Numbered from the stretch's first letter, positions 1 to 5,794 are shown. The stretch is 6,058 nucleotides of DNA from Candidatus Epulonipiscium sp. (GCA_012841565.1 DUUM01000256.1:1-6058); one strand, 5' to 3'. Translations and numbers: made by a program. Notes: a model not told the origin generated them from the letters alone.

Positions 1-75
1 AATCCTGATCTACTTAAAAACTATCTGCCGTGGGCAGATCTACCGGAGCAATGCTACAGTAAGAAGAAAAACTAA
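1..75 (+). CDS. IS66-family transposase, C-terminal end (partial, runs off left edge)
   Basis: The first 24 codons of the window, read in frame 1 and ending at TAA 73-75, give NPDLLKNYLPWADLPEQCYS followed by KKKN. The 'LPW(A/S)-x-LP' signature close to the stop is what I know from the extreme C-terminus of IS66-family DDE transposases (TnpC, IS66_C tail). The rest of the gene and the left end of the element lie outside the window, so intactness cannot be judged. The call is supported by the terminal repeat about 50 bp downstream with the expected IS66 sequence. This is a short piece of protein, so the family is well supported but the exact subgroup is not. Confidence 0.8.
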   Translation, partial: NPDLLKNYLPWADLPEQCYSKKKN

Positions 76-127
76 TGAAACGAACCTTGGATGATATGTC
101 TGAGGTTTTTTCCTATTTGACGCTTAC
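76..127 (+). mobile_element. Right end of an IS66-family element with terminal inverted repeat
   Basis: The non-coding end of the IS follows the transposase stop. Read on the minus strand from 127 inward it begins GTAAGCGTCAAATAGG, and GTAAGCG is the usual outer end of IS66-family inverted repeats. The boundary is therefore placed at 127. The next eight bases, GCTCATTT at 128-135, are the candidate 8-bp target duplication typical of this family. The partner copy would lie left of the window and cannot be checked here. Confidence 0.72.
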
Positions 128-160
128 GCTCATTTAACGGTTGTACAGGTAGAGGAATTA

Positions 161-1279
161 ATGAGGCAATACTATTCAAATACAGGTGAGAAGGTCAGTA
201 GCTTAATACAGAAATATAAAATAGATATTCAGCCATCAAAATTATATACCCTATTCCCTAATATTGCGTGTAAAGAAACTTGTGAGTGGTGTGGATCTCA
301 ATTGGAGTTGTTAGCATTATCAAAAACGGCTATGACGAGTAGAGACCAGCAGTACAAAAAAAGGTGTCCTGGATGTAGTCATACACTAAATGACAAGATG
401 TGTGAGTGTGATATGTGCAAAACACAAAGAGAGAAGATTAAATATGAAAAAGAACGACAGGAACGGGAACACGGGATATTTTTAAGAAAACAGATACAAA
501 AAGTGTATCGAAGAGAAGCAGAAGGTTTAATTAAATTTGAAGACATTGGTTTTTTAGAGAAGGTATATCTAGGTGCTATTGCCAGAGGGTTTTTATCAGA
601 AGATTTAAATACTATTTTACCAATTGAACCTAGTGTATTATCACCAGATGGGAGAATATCTGCGGATATAGTAAATAAACTTACTCATCAGAGAATATTA
701 GTAGTAGATCCAGTGTCAGATATTGAGGATTTTGTTCAAGATGAGAATTTCCCTAAGACATATTACATATTTAAAGTGAAGTATGGTATTAATTTGCACC
801 TTCCACCTGATAAGGGTGAATTCATAAAGCAGATTATGTATCCTAGTGCCCTGAAAGAGGAAGATAAGGAAACAGCATATATTTTGTGGAAAACAATTGC
901 TATTGAAGAGTGTATTCAATATTTAATATATCAGCTAGAGCAGGTAAGGTTTGAATTTGCGCCAGGGGATAAAACATATGCTATATTTGAGGAGTTGTTA
1001 GCCCATTACTCTGTCTCCCAAATATTCGGGATTATTTGGAGGAAGGTAAGTGACGCTGCAAGGTTCTATCAGGAGGGGGGAATCACAAAGAAACATGCTG
1101 CAAATACGGTTATAGGGGGATGCCTATCTTTCGGTGAGCGTGCTAGGATTAATAATTGGGATATAACACAATATAGTAGGATTAAAGAATTACCCCAAAC
1201 TTTAATAAGTCAATTTTTCTTCAACCAAGTATTACATATAGGGGAAATGGGATTTCATATGCCACCAACACGACCTTAA
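161..1279 (+). CDS. Zinc-ribbon protein of unknown function, 5' end disrupted by IS66
   Basis: Encodes 372 residues from ATG 161. I do not recognise a named family. The N-terminus (about 1-33) is a short helical segment, possibly HTH-like. A cysteine cluster follows: C37, C41-x2-C44, C69-x2-C72 and C81-x-C83-x2-C86, which fits one or two structural zinc ribbons. Residues about 87-118 are a charged Lys/Arg/Glu-rich helix. The remaining ~250 residues are mixed helical with no membrane segment or signal peptide, so the product should be cytosolic. The start is doubtful. GAGG at 152-155 sits 5 nt before ATG 161, but the frame is open upstream through 128 and into the IS end, adding AHLTVVQVEEL, which continues the helical region naturally. 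The native start was therefore probably a few codons upstream and was removed by the IS66 insertion; ATG 161 may be a fallback. No terminator is obvious after the stop. Confidence 0.7.
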   Translation: MRQYYSNTGEKVSSLIQKYKIDIQPSKLYTLFPNIACKETCEWCGSQLELLALSKTAMTSRDQQYKKRCPGCSHTLNDKMCECDMCKTQREKIKYEKERQEREHGIFLRKQIQKVYRREAEGLIKFEDIGFLEKVYLGAIARGFLSEDLNTILPIEPSVLSPDGRISADIVNKLTHQRILVVDPVSDIEDFVQDENFPKTYYIFKVKYGINLHLPPDKGEFIKQIMYPSALKEEDKETAYILWKTIAIEECIQYLIYQLEQVRFEFAPGDKTYAIFEELLAHYSVSQIFGIIWRKVSDAARFYQEGGITKKHAANTVIGGCLSFGERARINNWDITQYSRIKELPQTLISQFFFNQVLHIGEMGFHMPPTRP

Positions 1280-1363
1280 TCGTGGAAAGGCATAGGGCTG
1301 GGGTTTGTGATTTTAAGAATATACTATAGGCCTGTATAGAAATTATGGTAGAAGAACATAAAG

Positions 1364-1428
1364 GGCAAAGAATTCAGCAAATGAGTATAAAATCATAAAT
1401 AAAATGGTAGGTGGTTACAATCAATAAT
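1364..1428 (+). repeat. Direct repeat copy 1: eroded coding tail plus RBS of next gene
   Basis: About 65 bp, matching 2079-2144 with a handful of substitutions and one single-base indel. Read in the frame of 1364 it gives GKEFSK, then TGA, V, TAA, NHK and TAA 1400-1402; copy 2 reads the same track as GKEFSKLVQNHK. Two differences (TTC/TTT, AGC/AGT) are silent and two make stops here, so this copy is a dead gene tail. It ends with AGGTGG (1409-1414), five bases and then ATC AAT AAT, where copy 2 has ATC AAG AAT. Confidence 0.75.
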
Positions 1429-1489
1429 AATGAGTTATCTTTGGTGGGTGAAGTGCTAAGAGGAAATTGCCTGGGGTACTTAACATTAA
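1420..1489 (+). pseudogene. Remnant of the 5' end of a small gene following repeat copy 1
   Basis: After the AGGTGG ribosome site at 1409-1414, the frame starting at ATC 1420 reads INNNELSLVGEVLRGN and continues into CLGYLTLT before it runs out of frame into the DUF4160 fragment and stops (TGA at 1507-1509). It looks like the first ~25 codons of a small protein, joined by a deletion at roughly 1487-1493 to an unrelated gene. There is no ATG in this frame at the expected start position. I do not recognise the family; its position relative to the repeat matches that of the small acidic protein after copy 2. Confidence 0.4.
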
Positions 1490-1657
1490 CCACCGCATTT
1501 CCATGCTGAGTATGGTGAATATGATTGCAGTATTTCCATAGAAGAAATTGAAATACTTGTGGGCAAGATGCCTAATAAGCACCTAAAAATGCTATATGGA
1601 TGGGCAACCTTGCATCAAGAAGAATTAAAGGAATTCCAAATGCTAATTATTCTTTAA
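1490..1657 (+). pseudogene. DUF4160 protein, N-terminus missing
   Basis: From 1490 the frame reads PPHFHAEYGEYDCSISIEEI and continues through ILVGKMPNKHLKMLYGWA and TLHQEELKEF to TAA 1655-1657. PPHFHAxYGEY, an acidic strand, a 'G.lP' turn and WAxLHxEEL near the end are the hallmarks of DUF4160. Members are normally about 80-90 residues and begin some 25-30 residues before PPHFH. Here that part is gone: in-frame stops lie at 1481-1483 and 1487-1489, directly before the first proline. The last ~8 residues also depart from the family. DUF4160 genes are often found next to DUF2442 genes, as here, and the pair has been suggested to act as a toxin-antitoxin-like unit. This copy cannot make the full domain. 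Confidence 0.72.
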
Positions 1658-1887
1658 TAGTATATTTTGATAATAAAGAAATAAGGATTTATGATATGGC
1701 TGATAACCTCTATGGAGTATTTGAAATTCTCAAAGATGAGAAGAAATTTAAAGAAGTTTTTATTGATGAATCTGGAAATATCGCATGGGATATAGACAAA
1801 AATATGGATTCAAATGTTTATTGGAATAATAGGATAGATATATGCAAAGATGCTGTATATATAGAATCGATTCCACTCAAGAAATAG
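1600..1887 (+). CDS. DUF2442 domain protein
   Basis: A 95-residue product. From about residue 10 it follows the DUF2442 pattern: a beta-strand-rich start (NYSLIVYFDNKEIRIYDM), then LYGVFEILKDEKKFKEVFID and a closing 'GNIAWD-IDKNMDSNVYW' segment equivalent to the family's 'i.W.ng.dl.p..ly'. Length fits the family. The start is uncertain: ATG 1600 has no ribosome binding site, and the first residues MGNLASRRI are an out-of-frame reading of the DUF4160 end (LHQEELKE), so a deletion may have fused the two genes and removed the real start. Translation might then depend on ribosomes terminating at 1655-1657. DUF2442 proteins are small, sometimes proposed as antitoxin-like or DNA-binding partners of DUF4160; no activity can be read from the sequence. 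A hairpin terminator follows immediately. Confidence 0.7.
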   Translation: MGNLASRRIKGIPNANYSLIVYFDNKEIRIYDMADNLYGVFEILKDEKKFKEVFIDESGNIAWDIDKNMDSNVYWNNRIDICKDAVYIESIPLKK

Positions 1888-1916
1888 CGAGTGTTAAGTA
1901 GCTCGCTTTTCTTCTA
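1886..1916 (+). terminator. Rho-independent terminator after the DUF2442 gene
   Basis: AGCGAG (1886-1891) pairs with CTCGCT (1902-1907), extended by a T-G wobble, around an 8-base loop and followed by TTTCTTCT. It starts inside the stop codon of the DUF2442 gene and isolates it from the next cassette. Confidence 0.72.
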
Positions 1917-2000
1917 ATGAGCTATGTCAGAATATTTGGTGAGTTAGTTGTTTTGGGAGGGCTTGTCTTAAGGTGGGCTGGTGTTGAGATAAAGGGATGA

Positions 2001-2117
2001 TGGAGATTTATAGTAAATAAAGCTGATCGGGTATGGATTATGATTGAAGGATAGCTTGTTTTTTGGTATGATTGGGGTGGCAAAGAATTTAGTAAATTAG
2101 TACAAAATCATAAATAA
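2001..2117 (+). pseudogene. Possible eroded 3' end of a toxin-like or other gene (with repeat copy 2)
   Basis: In the frame that ends at TAA 2115-2117 the codons read WRFIVNKADRVWIMIEG, a stop at 2052-2054, then LVFWYDWGGKEFSKLVQNHK. The last part is shared with repeat copy 1 at the protein level with silent third-base differences, which supports former coding. The interior stop and the TGA at 1998-2000 show it is dead. A shared C-terminal tail preceding different small genes is what one expects of recombining toxin-immunity cassettes, but no toxin domain is identifiable. The stretch 1917-2000 holds nothing I can recognise. Confidence 0.35.
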
Positions 2118-2144
2118 AATGGTAGGTGGGTTGCAATCAAGAAT
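2079..2144 (+). repeat. Direct repeat copy 2: coding tail plus RBS of next gene
   Basis: Partner of 1364-1428. The core AAAATCATAAATAAAATGGT (2104-2123) is identical in both copies apart from flanking changes. The copy ends with AGGTGGG at 2124-2130, a good ribosome binding site, and ATC AAG AAT at 2136-2144, which is in frame with the small acidic protein downstream. Confidence 0.78.
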
Positions 2145-2162
2145 ATCAAATTTTTACTGAAC

Positions 2163-2414
2163 ATGACAAAATCCTATTTAGATGGGGAGATAGATATAAT
2201 AGAATTCGGTTTAGACTTCCCGTATGAGGTAGAAAACAGGTATCAAAAACTTAAGAAAGAAAATCAATTTATAGCAGAATTAATATGGGATGACTTAGTG
2301 GAAGATGGCACCTATCTGTACAATGATTTAAATGAAGCTGATTTTAAAGGGAGAATTATGGAACACTATCAATATATTCAGGATGTTCTAAGTGGGGAAG
2401 GCGATATTCTATGA
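2163..2414 (+). CDS. Small acidic protein, possible immunity-type protein
   Basis: 83 residues from ATG 2163, rich in Asp/Glu and predicted mostly helical, with no signal or membrane segment. Sequence features are [11 protein letters not shown] near the start, then [24 protein letters not shown] and a C-terminal helix ([15 protein letters not shown]). The layout (short helix, 'DG.id', 'FPYE', acidic middle) reminds me of small immunity proteins of contact-dependent or polymorphic toxins, but I cannot name a family. Start choice is a real problem: ATG 2163 has no ribosome site, whereas AGGTGGG (2124-2130) lies five bases before an in-frame ATC at 2136, giving a 92-residue product beginning (I)[16 protein letters not shown] 2131 is out of frame. 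Either a non-standard start is used, or the original ATG was lost and the gene is weakly expressed. It is followed after 13 bases by the SEC-C gene, so the two are probably cotranscribed. Confidence 0.6.
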   Translation: MTKSYLDGEIDIIEFGLDFPYEVENRYQKLKKENQFIAELIWDDLVEDGTYLYNDLNEADFKGRIMEHYQYIQDVLSGEGDIL

Positions 2415-2427
2415 ACGGAGTGAGGCG

Positions 2428-3174
2428 ATGAATCAATTAAAGCAATATATTATTGCACTAACCAACCTGTATGGCATGGTTCATAAAGATAAAGTAGTAG
2501 ACATCTATAACAGTCAAAATGAAAAGCAGGTCAAGCTTAAGGAAGTAGAAGTATTTTTGACTGACCTACCAGAAGAACTAGGTGATGCCTTTATCATGAT
2601 ACATAAAGACTTTTTTGTTCATGAAGCCATCATGTTATATGATGAGTTTGGCTTAATGCTTACTAAGAAGGCGGATAAGCCGTATTATATTCCGGCTAAA
2701 AATGAGCTCCTAAGATATAGTGATGAAGGTTACTTTGAAAAGACTAAGCAGTATAATGCCTTGGTTAATTATATAAAGAAGAACTTTTTTGATGACGCTG
2801 AAGAAAGGGCAGAAGATTTTTGCCACCACATCCATGGCATGTGTAAATTTGAATTTGATATGCAATCCATCATGGATTCTTTCAATGACCAAAGTATTAA
2901 TTTCAGAGATATTGATCAAGTTAATGAATTAATGTCCCTGATTATGGCCTTGTCAAACAATATTAGAATATGGGGGAACAATGGTCATACACCTCATGAA
3001 ATATTTGAGAAATATGAAAAACCAAAGTTGAAACCACTTCCAAGTCAGCCATTTGAAATTAGAGGGTCTAATGTTATCGATATCAATACAAAGACAAAGG
3101 TTGGCAGAAATGATCCGTGTCCTTGTGGCAGCGGAAAAAAATATAAAAAGTGTTGCTTAAGAAAGAGTGAGTAG
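2428..3174 (+). CDS. SEC-C zinc-motif protein with helical N-terminal domain
   Basis: 248 residues from ATG 2428, chosen because GGAGTGAGG (2417-2425) lies just upstream; the frame is open back to 2392 but no ribosome site fits that start. The N-terminal ~200 residues are helical and of no family I can name; they begin with [20 protein letters not shown], which resembles the opening of SEC-C proteins in other clostridia. A Lys/Pro-rich linker ([11 protein letters not shown]) leads to a C-terminal SEC-C motif at about 225-243, [18 protein letters not shown], with zinc ligands C231, C233, C242 and C243. All ligands are present. SEC-C is the short zinc module known from the SecA C-terminus, where it binds SecB and ribosomes; in stand-alone proteins its role is usually unknown. 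The gene sits 13 bp after the small acidic protein, suggesting a two-gene transcript. A role in immunity or translation control would be speculation. Confidence 0.8.
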   Translation: MNQLKQYIIALTNLYGMVHKDKVVDIYNSQNEKQVKLKEVEVFLTDLPEELGDAFIMIHKDFFVHEAIMLYDEFGLMLTKKADKPYYIPAKNELLRYSDEGYFEKTKQYNALVNYIKKNFFDDAEERAEDFCHHIHGMCKFEFDMQSIMDSFNDQSINFRDIDQVNELMSLIMALSNNIRIWGNNGHTPHEIFEKYEKPKLKPLPSQPFEIRGSNVIDINTKTKVGRNDPCPCGSGKKYKKCCLRKSE

Positions 3175-3210
3175 GCAAAACATAGGATCCTTTTGGGAGC
3201 TAATACGGGT

Positions 3211-3260
3211 GAAAGGCTCTTGTTTGCGGTTAAGAGCCTAGGGGGTCCGTACCCTGGATC
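3211..3260 (+). repeat. Hairpin repeat, copy A
   Basis: Two hairpins in a row. AGGCTCTT (3214-3221) pairs perfectly with AAGAGCCT (3232-3239), loop 10 nt. GGGT (3243-3246) pairs with ACCC (3251-3254), loop 4 nt. It shares the head GAAAGGC and the tail GCCTAGGGGG with copies near 5181, 5690 and 5840. It lies 37 bp after the SEC-C gene but lacks a T-run, so it is not a typical terminator. Confidence 0.7.
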
Positions 3261-3321
3261 ACTTTGGAACTATTCTGGCAATTTTCAACCAAACATATGA
3301 AATGGCGTAGCAACCTAAAAA
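3261..3321 (+). repeat. Extension of repeat A shared with repeat C
   Basis: Contains GGAACTATTCTGGCAA (3266-3281) and ATGGCGTAGCAACCTAAAAA (3302-3321), both also found after copy C (5742-5757 and 5796-5815). In copy C the second block is the left arm and loop of a 14-bp hairpin. Here the right arm is missing and sequence of the ISLre2 transposase begins within a few bases, so this copy is truncated. Confidence 0.65.
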
Positions 3322-3324
3322 GGT

Positions 3325-3804
3325 GGATTGATTGATGAAATAACAGATGTTAAAGAGAATGAGAGGCTTACAGAGCTCTACGGCTATCTATTTAACAATA
3401 AGGAAGGTCTTATCCCTTATCAACAAAGAGGACTTAATATACCAACACCTCCAGCAGGGGTTGTCTACAGAAATTTAGGAACAATTGAACATCATATATG
3501 CGATATAATAGCGCAAAGAATGAAAAATAGAAAAGCCAGTTGGAGTAAAAGTGGTGTAGAAAAACTAAGTAAAATTTTAATGTTAAAAACAACTAAAGGG
3601 TTGTACGAAAAGATAAGTGGAATCTCAACAATAATCCTTCCCGAAACATATACAGAAGAGGTACAAGAGATTCTAAGCGCTGCCAAGGCGCCTAAAATAG
3701 ATAGTAAAGGATACAGATATCCAAAGACCGGCGGAATGCCTTTTGTAGGGGCCGCTATAACAAATGGACCCAGGGCAATTCAAAGTATGTTGAGTGATCG
3801 CTAA
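3325..3804 (+). pseudogene. ISLre2-family transposase (UPF0236), C-terminal fragment
   Basis: About 158 residues ending TGGMPFVGAAITNGPRAIQ and MLSDR. Recognisable family blocks are LTELYGYLFNNKEGLIPYQQ, 'IPTPPAGVVYRNLGTIEHHI', 'CDIIAQRMKNRKASWSKSGVEKLSKIL' in two parts and the GGMPFVG end. ISLre2 transposases are about 450-480 residues, so roughly two thirds from the N-terminus, including most of the DDE core, is missing. The first available start is TTG 3328, with an AGGTGG only one base upstream; that is the edge of the hairpin repeat and not a true initiation site. An in-frame stop at 3316-3318 closes the frame. There are no internal stops in the fragment, which suggests a fairly recent truncation. 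The exact right end of the element, somewhere after 3804, could not be placed. Confidence 0.85.
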
Positions 3805-3856
3805 GAGCAATAAAAACCCATGGCTTTGCTTGGCACTAACGTTGTTATCTGAGTGT

Positions 3857-3885
3857 TTGACGAATGTAAAACAATACAGTATAAT
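3857..3885 (+). promoter_or_regulatory. Near-consensus sigma-A promoter for the lipoprotein gene
   Basis: TTGACG at 3857-3862, a spacer of exactly 17 bases and TATAAT at 3880-3885. A second TATAAT lies at 3899-3904 without a good -35. The transcript would start near 3892 and have a leader of about 40 nt. The promoter lies about 50 bp after the stop of the ISLre2 fragment, so it may belong to the IS end or to the host gene. Confidence 0.75.
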
Positions 3886-3918
3886 ATGACAAATAAAGTA
3901 TAATACTAAATACGACAC

Positions 3919-3924
3919 AAGGAG
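3919..3924 (+). promoter_or_regulatory. Ribosome binding site of the lipoprotein gene
   Basis: AAGGAG eight bases before ATG 3933; strong and well spaced, and fixes that start. Confidence 0.8.
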
Positions 3925-3932
3925 AAAATTAA

Positions 3933-5180
3933 ATGAAGATTAAAAATGTGTTTTTTCTAACACTCTTTTCAGTTGTTTCAATAATGAGTGTGGGGTGTGC
4001 TAAAGAGGTTACAAATAAGGAACAAGTACCTGTCGTTAACATGGACACTGATAATGCAACGAAAAATAACGAAGAATTAGATGAAAAGCAGGAAGTCTTA
4101 GAGCCAGAAATTATGCATTTTTTGAATTACAATGAAATTCAAAGTTATTCAAAAGAAAAAGTAGGACTTATTGAGCAAGTATTTACAAAATATCACCTTG
4201 AATATGAGGTAGCACCTGATCAAATGTTTACTTATGTAGGTATAGAAGAAGATAAGTATGCAATGGGAAAGGATACGATATTTAGAATAAACTATGCTAG
4301 CATGCCAGATTTTTATAATGAAGGCGGAGAAGAACGATTAGAGGCAACGGCTACTTTTGGAGGTGGTCTAGAGTCATTTGTTAATGAGCCACAGTTTAAA
4401 ACACTTGTAGATACTATAAATATAGTTTGTAATCTAACCTATAGCTACGAGGAATTTGCCAAAATAATAGATAAGGGTGATCCGAATTATACACCGCAGA
4501 TTTACCTTGAAGATAACCCGCAATATAGTATTGAAATGGGAACAGATAATGGGATGTCTAGGGTTAATCTGAAAATTATAAGGCCTTTTACAACAGAACA
4601 ATGTACAAATTACTATTTACAAATAGATACGATTGATGAATTTCTAACATACGAAAAGGCCTTTCAACTTATGAAATCAGTAGCAGAAAAACACAGATTG
4701 GTAGCAGAAAAATCGGAAAATGAAATTACCCTTAGATCTATAGAGGAATTCATTTATATAGATATACGGTTGTACAATGTTACAGGTGAAAGTGATGGAA
4801 AGTTCACATACACTGTAAATATAAATACCCAAGTACCCCAACGAAATTTAGAGGTTGATTTAACAGAAGCTGACCTACTGGAAAGCACGGAAAAATTTAT
4901 AGGCTCCATAATTGCGGATATATTAACGACACTAGGTGTAAATCACGAATTTACTGGCGATGCTTATGGGGACTATTTCAAATCTAGTAGAATGTATGGG
5001 GATAGGAAAGTACTTTCTGGTAGCCGGGCCAACATTAATACAAATGGTGGACAGTATTATGATATGCCATTCTCTAATGACTACAGGTATAACGTTGATA
5101 ACTATAACGGAATAGAGTATATTTTAAAGGGTATTAAGATACCTGTTAAAATTGATGGGAAAACAAAACAAACATTTTAA
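3933..5180 (+). CDS. Predicted secreted lipoprotein of unknown function
   Basis: 415 residues. The N-terminus is a type II signal peptide: Lys at 2 and 4, a hydrophobic stretch at about 6-20 (VFFLTLFSVVSIMSV) and a lipobox-like SVGC with C22 as the lipidated residue; Ser at -3 is less usual than Leu, so processing is likely, not certain. Residues 23-60 are a charged, low-complexity Asn/Glu/Lys linker that would lift the folded part off the membrane. The remainder is mixed alpha/beta without repeats or catalytic motifs I recognise; only two further Cys occur (in NIVCNL and TEQCTN). Notable segments are ESFVNEPQFKTLVDTINIVC and TEKFIGSIIADILTTLGVNH. The promoter and ribosome site are both strong, and the gene has no operon partner: a disrupted ISLre2 piece precedes it and hairpin repeat B begins directly after its stop. 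It appears intact and expressed. Confidence 0.82.
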   Translation: MKIKNVFFLTLFSVVSIMSVGCAKEVTNKEQVPVVNMDTDNATKNNEELDEKQEVLEPEIMHFLNYNEIQSYSKEKVGLIEQVFTKYHLEYEVAPDQMFTYVGIEEDKYAMGKDTIFRINYASMPDFYNEGGEERLEATATFGGGLESFVNEPQFKTLVDTINIVCNLTYSYEEFAKIIDKGDPNYTPQIYLEDNPQYSIEMGTDNGMSRVNLKIIRPFTTEQCTNYYLQIDTIDEFLTYEKAFQLMKSVAEKHRLVAEKSENEITLRSIEEFIYIDIRLYNVTGESDGKFTYTVNINTQVPQRNLEVDLTEADLLESTEKFIGSIIADILTTLGVNHEFTGDAYGDYFKSSRMYGDRKVLSGSRANINTNGGQYYDMPFSNDYRYNVDNYNGIEYILKGIKIPVKIDGKTKQTF

Positions 5181-5235
5181 GAAAGGCTCTTTGGACTTAC
5201 GCCAAATAGGCTACGGGGACTGTCCCTATAGCCAT
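5181..5235 (+). repeat. Hairpin repeat, copy B, directly after the lipoprotein stop
   Basis: Begins with the first base after TAA 5178-5180. TTTGG/CCAAA (5190-5194 and 5202-5206) form one stem. The second hairpin is longer: GGCTA (5209-5213) pairs with TAGCC (5229-5233), and after one mismatch GGGGA (5215-5219) pairs with TCCCT (5223-5227, one G-T) around a CTG loop. The head GAAAGGCTCTT and GGGGACTGTCCCT core are shared with copies A and D. Without a T-run it is not a classic terminator, but it could protect the mRNA 3' end. Confidence 0.72.
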
Positions 5236-5239
5236 CAAG

Positions 5240-5614
5240 CTAACCGTCTAGTAAGGGTTTTACAACGTAAGAGGTACTTCCTTTTTTCTCGTTCTTACCA
5301 CCCTTTTTTAAGATTATTTGAATTAACCTAGCCTTGAGCTTTGCTAGGCCAATGTAGATATCCAAAAACTCGACGCTTTGACCTTCTAATAGGGGCTGTG
5401 TTAGTTCTTGGATATCTGTGCCATCGACTATCTTGATTTTAGTAAATAACATGTTTTGGAGCAGCGGATTTATATTTGTTGATTCATTATGCTGATAAAT
5501 AAGAGCTTCAAATAGTTCTTTAAGAAAAGCAACGGCATTTACATTAAAACGTTGATCTAATGCTTGAGGGAATATCAATCTAAATATTAAAATGAAAAAT
5601 TGAAACTGTTGCAT
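5240..5614 (-). pseudogene. IS4-type transposase remnant with internal deletion
   Basis: A minus-strand frame of 124 residues. Residues about 17-35 (QALDQRFNVNAVAFLKELFE) and the following MLFTKIKIVDGTDIQELTQP match the N-terminal part of IS4-family transposases, where 'QxLDqRF...av.FL' precedes the first catalytic Asp in 'f..i.i.DsT.'. The Asp of VDGTD would be that residue. After ELTQPLLEG the sequence jumps to DIYIGLAKLKARLIQIILKK, which looks like a much later block ('vyig.k.klkvRLi...l') from the centre of such enzymes, then a Lys/Gly-rich run and stop. The remaining catalytic Asp and Glu regions are absent, and the N-terminus upstream of 5614 is also lost (a stop precedes ATG). About a quarter of the usual ~400-470 residues remain, so the gene is dead. 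Subgroup not determined. Confidence 0.65.
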
Positions 5615-5689
5615 TTAAGATAAGAATTGGGCATACTATTAGTAAGAAAGTTAGAAAGTCGTACTAAGTGAGGTGATGAATATGTTTAG

Positions 5690-5757
5690 AAAGGCAGAGG
5701 CAGTGCACCTCTGCCTAGGGGGTGCGACCCCAGATAACTCTGAAACTATTCTGACAA
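5690..5757 (+). repeat. Hairpin repeat, copy C
   Basis: AGGCAGAGG (5692-5700) pairs perfectly with CCTCTGCCT (5708-5716), loop 7 nt, then GGGGT (5719-5723) pairs with ACCCC (5727-5731) around GCG. Compared with copy A both arms of each stem have changed together. The downstream block GAAACTATTCTGACAA (5742-5757) matches copy A. Confidence 0.75.
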
Positions 5758-5794
5758 ACTTGGTGAGTTTTGAGGCTTATAAAAGAAAATATAG

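Noticed and set aside
716..919. Minus-strand frame of 67 codons inside the zinc-ribbon gene
   Set aside because: Antisense shadow of the coding gene, no ribosome site, composition unlike a protein.
1322..1340. Small palindrome CTATA-GGCCTG-TATAG after the zinc-ribbon gene
   Set aside because: Only a 5-bp AT-rich stem with no T-run; too weak to call a terminator or operator.
1917..2000. Possible coding stretch SYVRIFGELVVLGGLVLRWA after the DUF2442 terminator
   Set aside because: No start with a ribosome site, no family resemblance, and closed by stops after 26 codons.
2392..2427. Upstream start for the SEC-C gene at 2392
   Set aside because: It overlaps the end of the preceding gene and has no ribosome site, whereas ATG 2428 follows GGAGTGAGG.
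2710..2919. Minus-strand frame inside the SEC-C gene
   Set aside because: Antisense shadow; the plus-strand gene has a recognised motif and ribosome site.
3492..3918. Two minus-strand frames over the ISLre2 fragment
   Set aside because: Antisense to a clear transposase fragment and without any domain or start signal.
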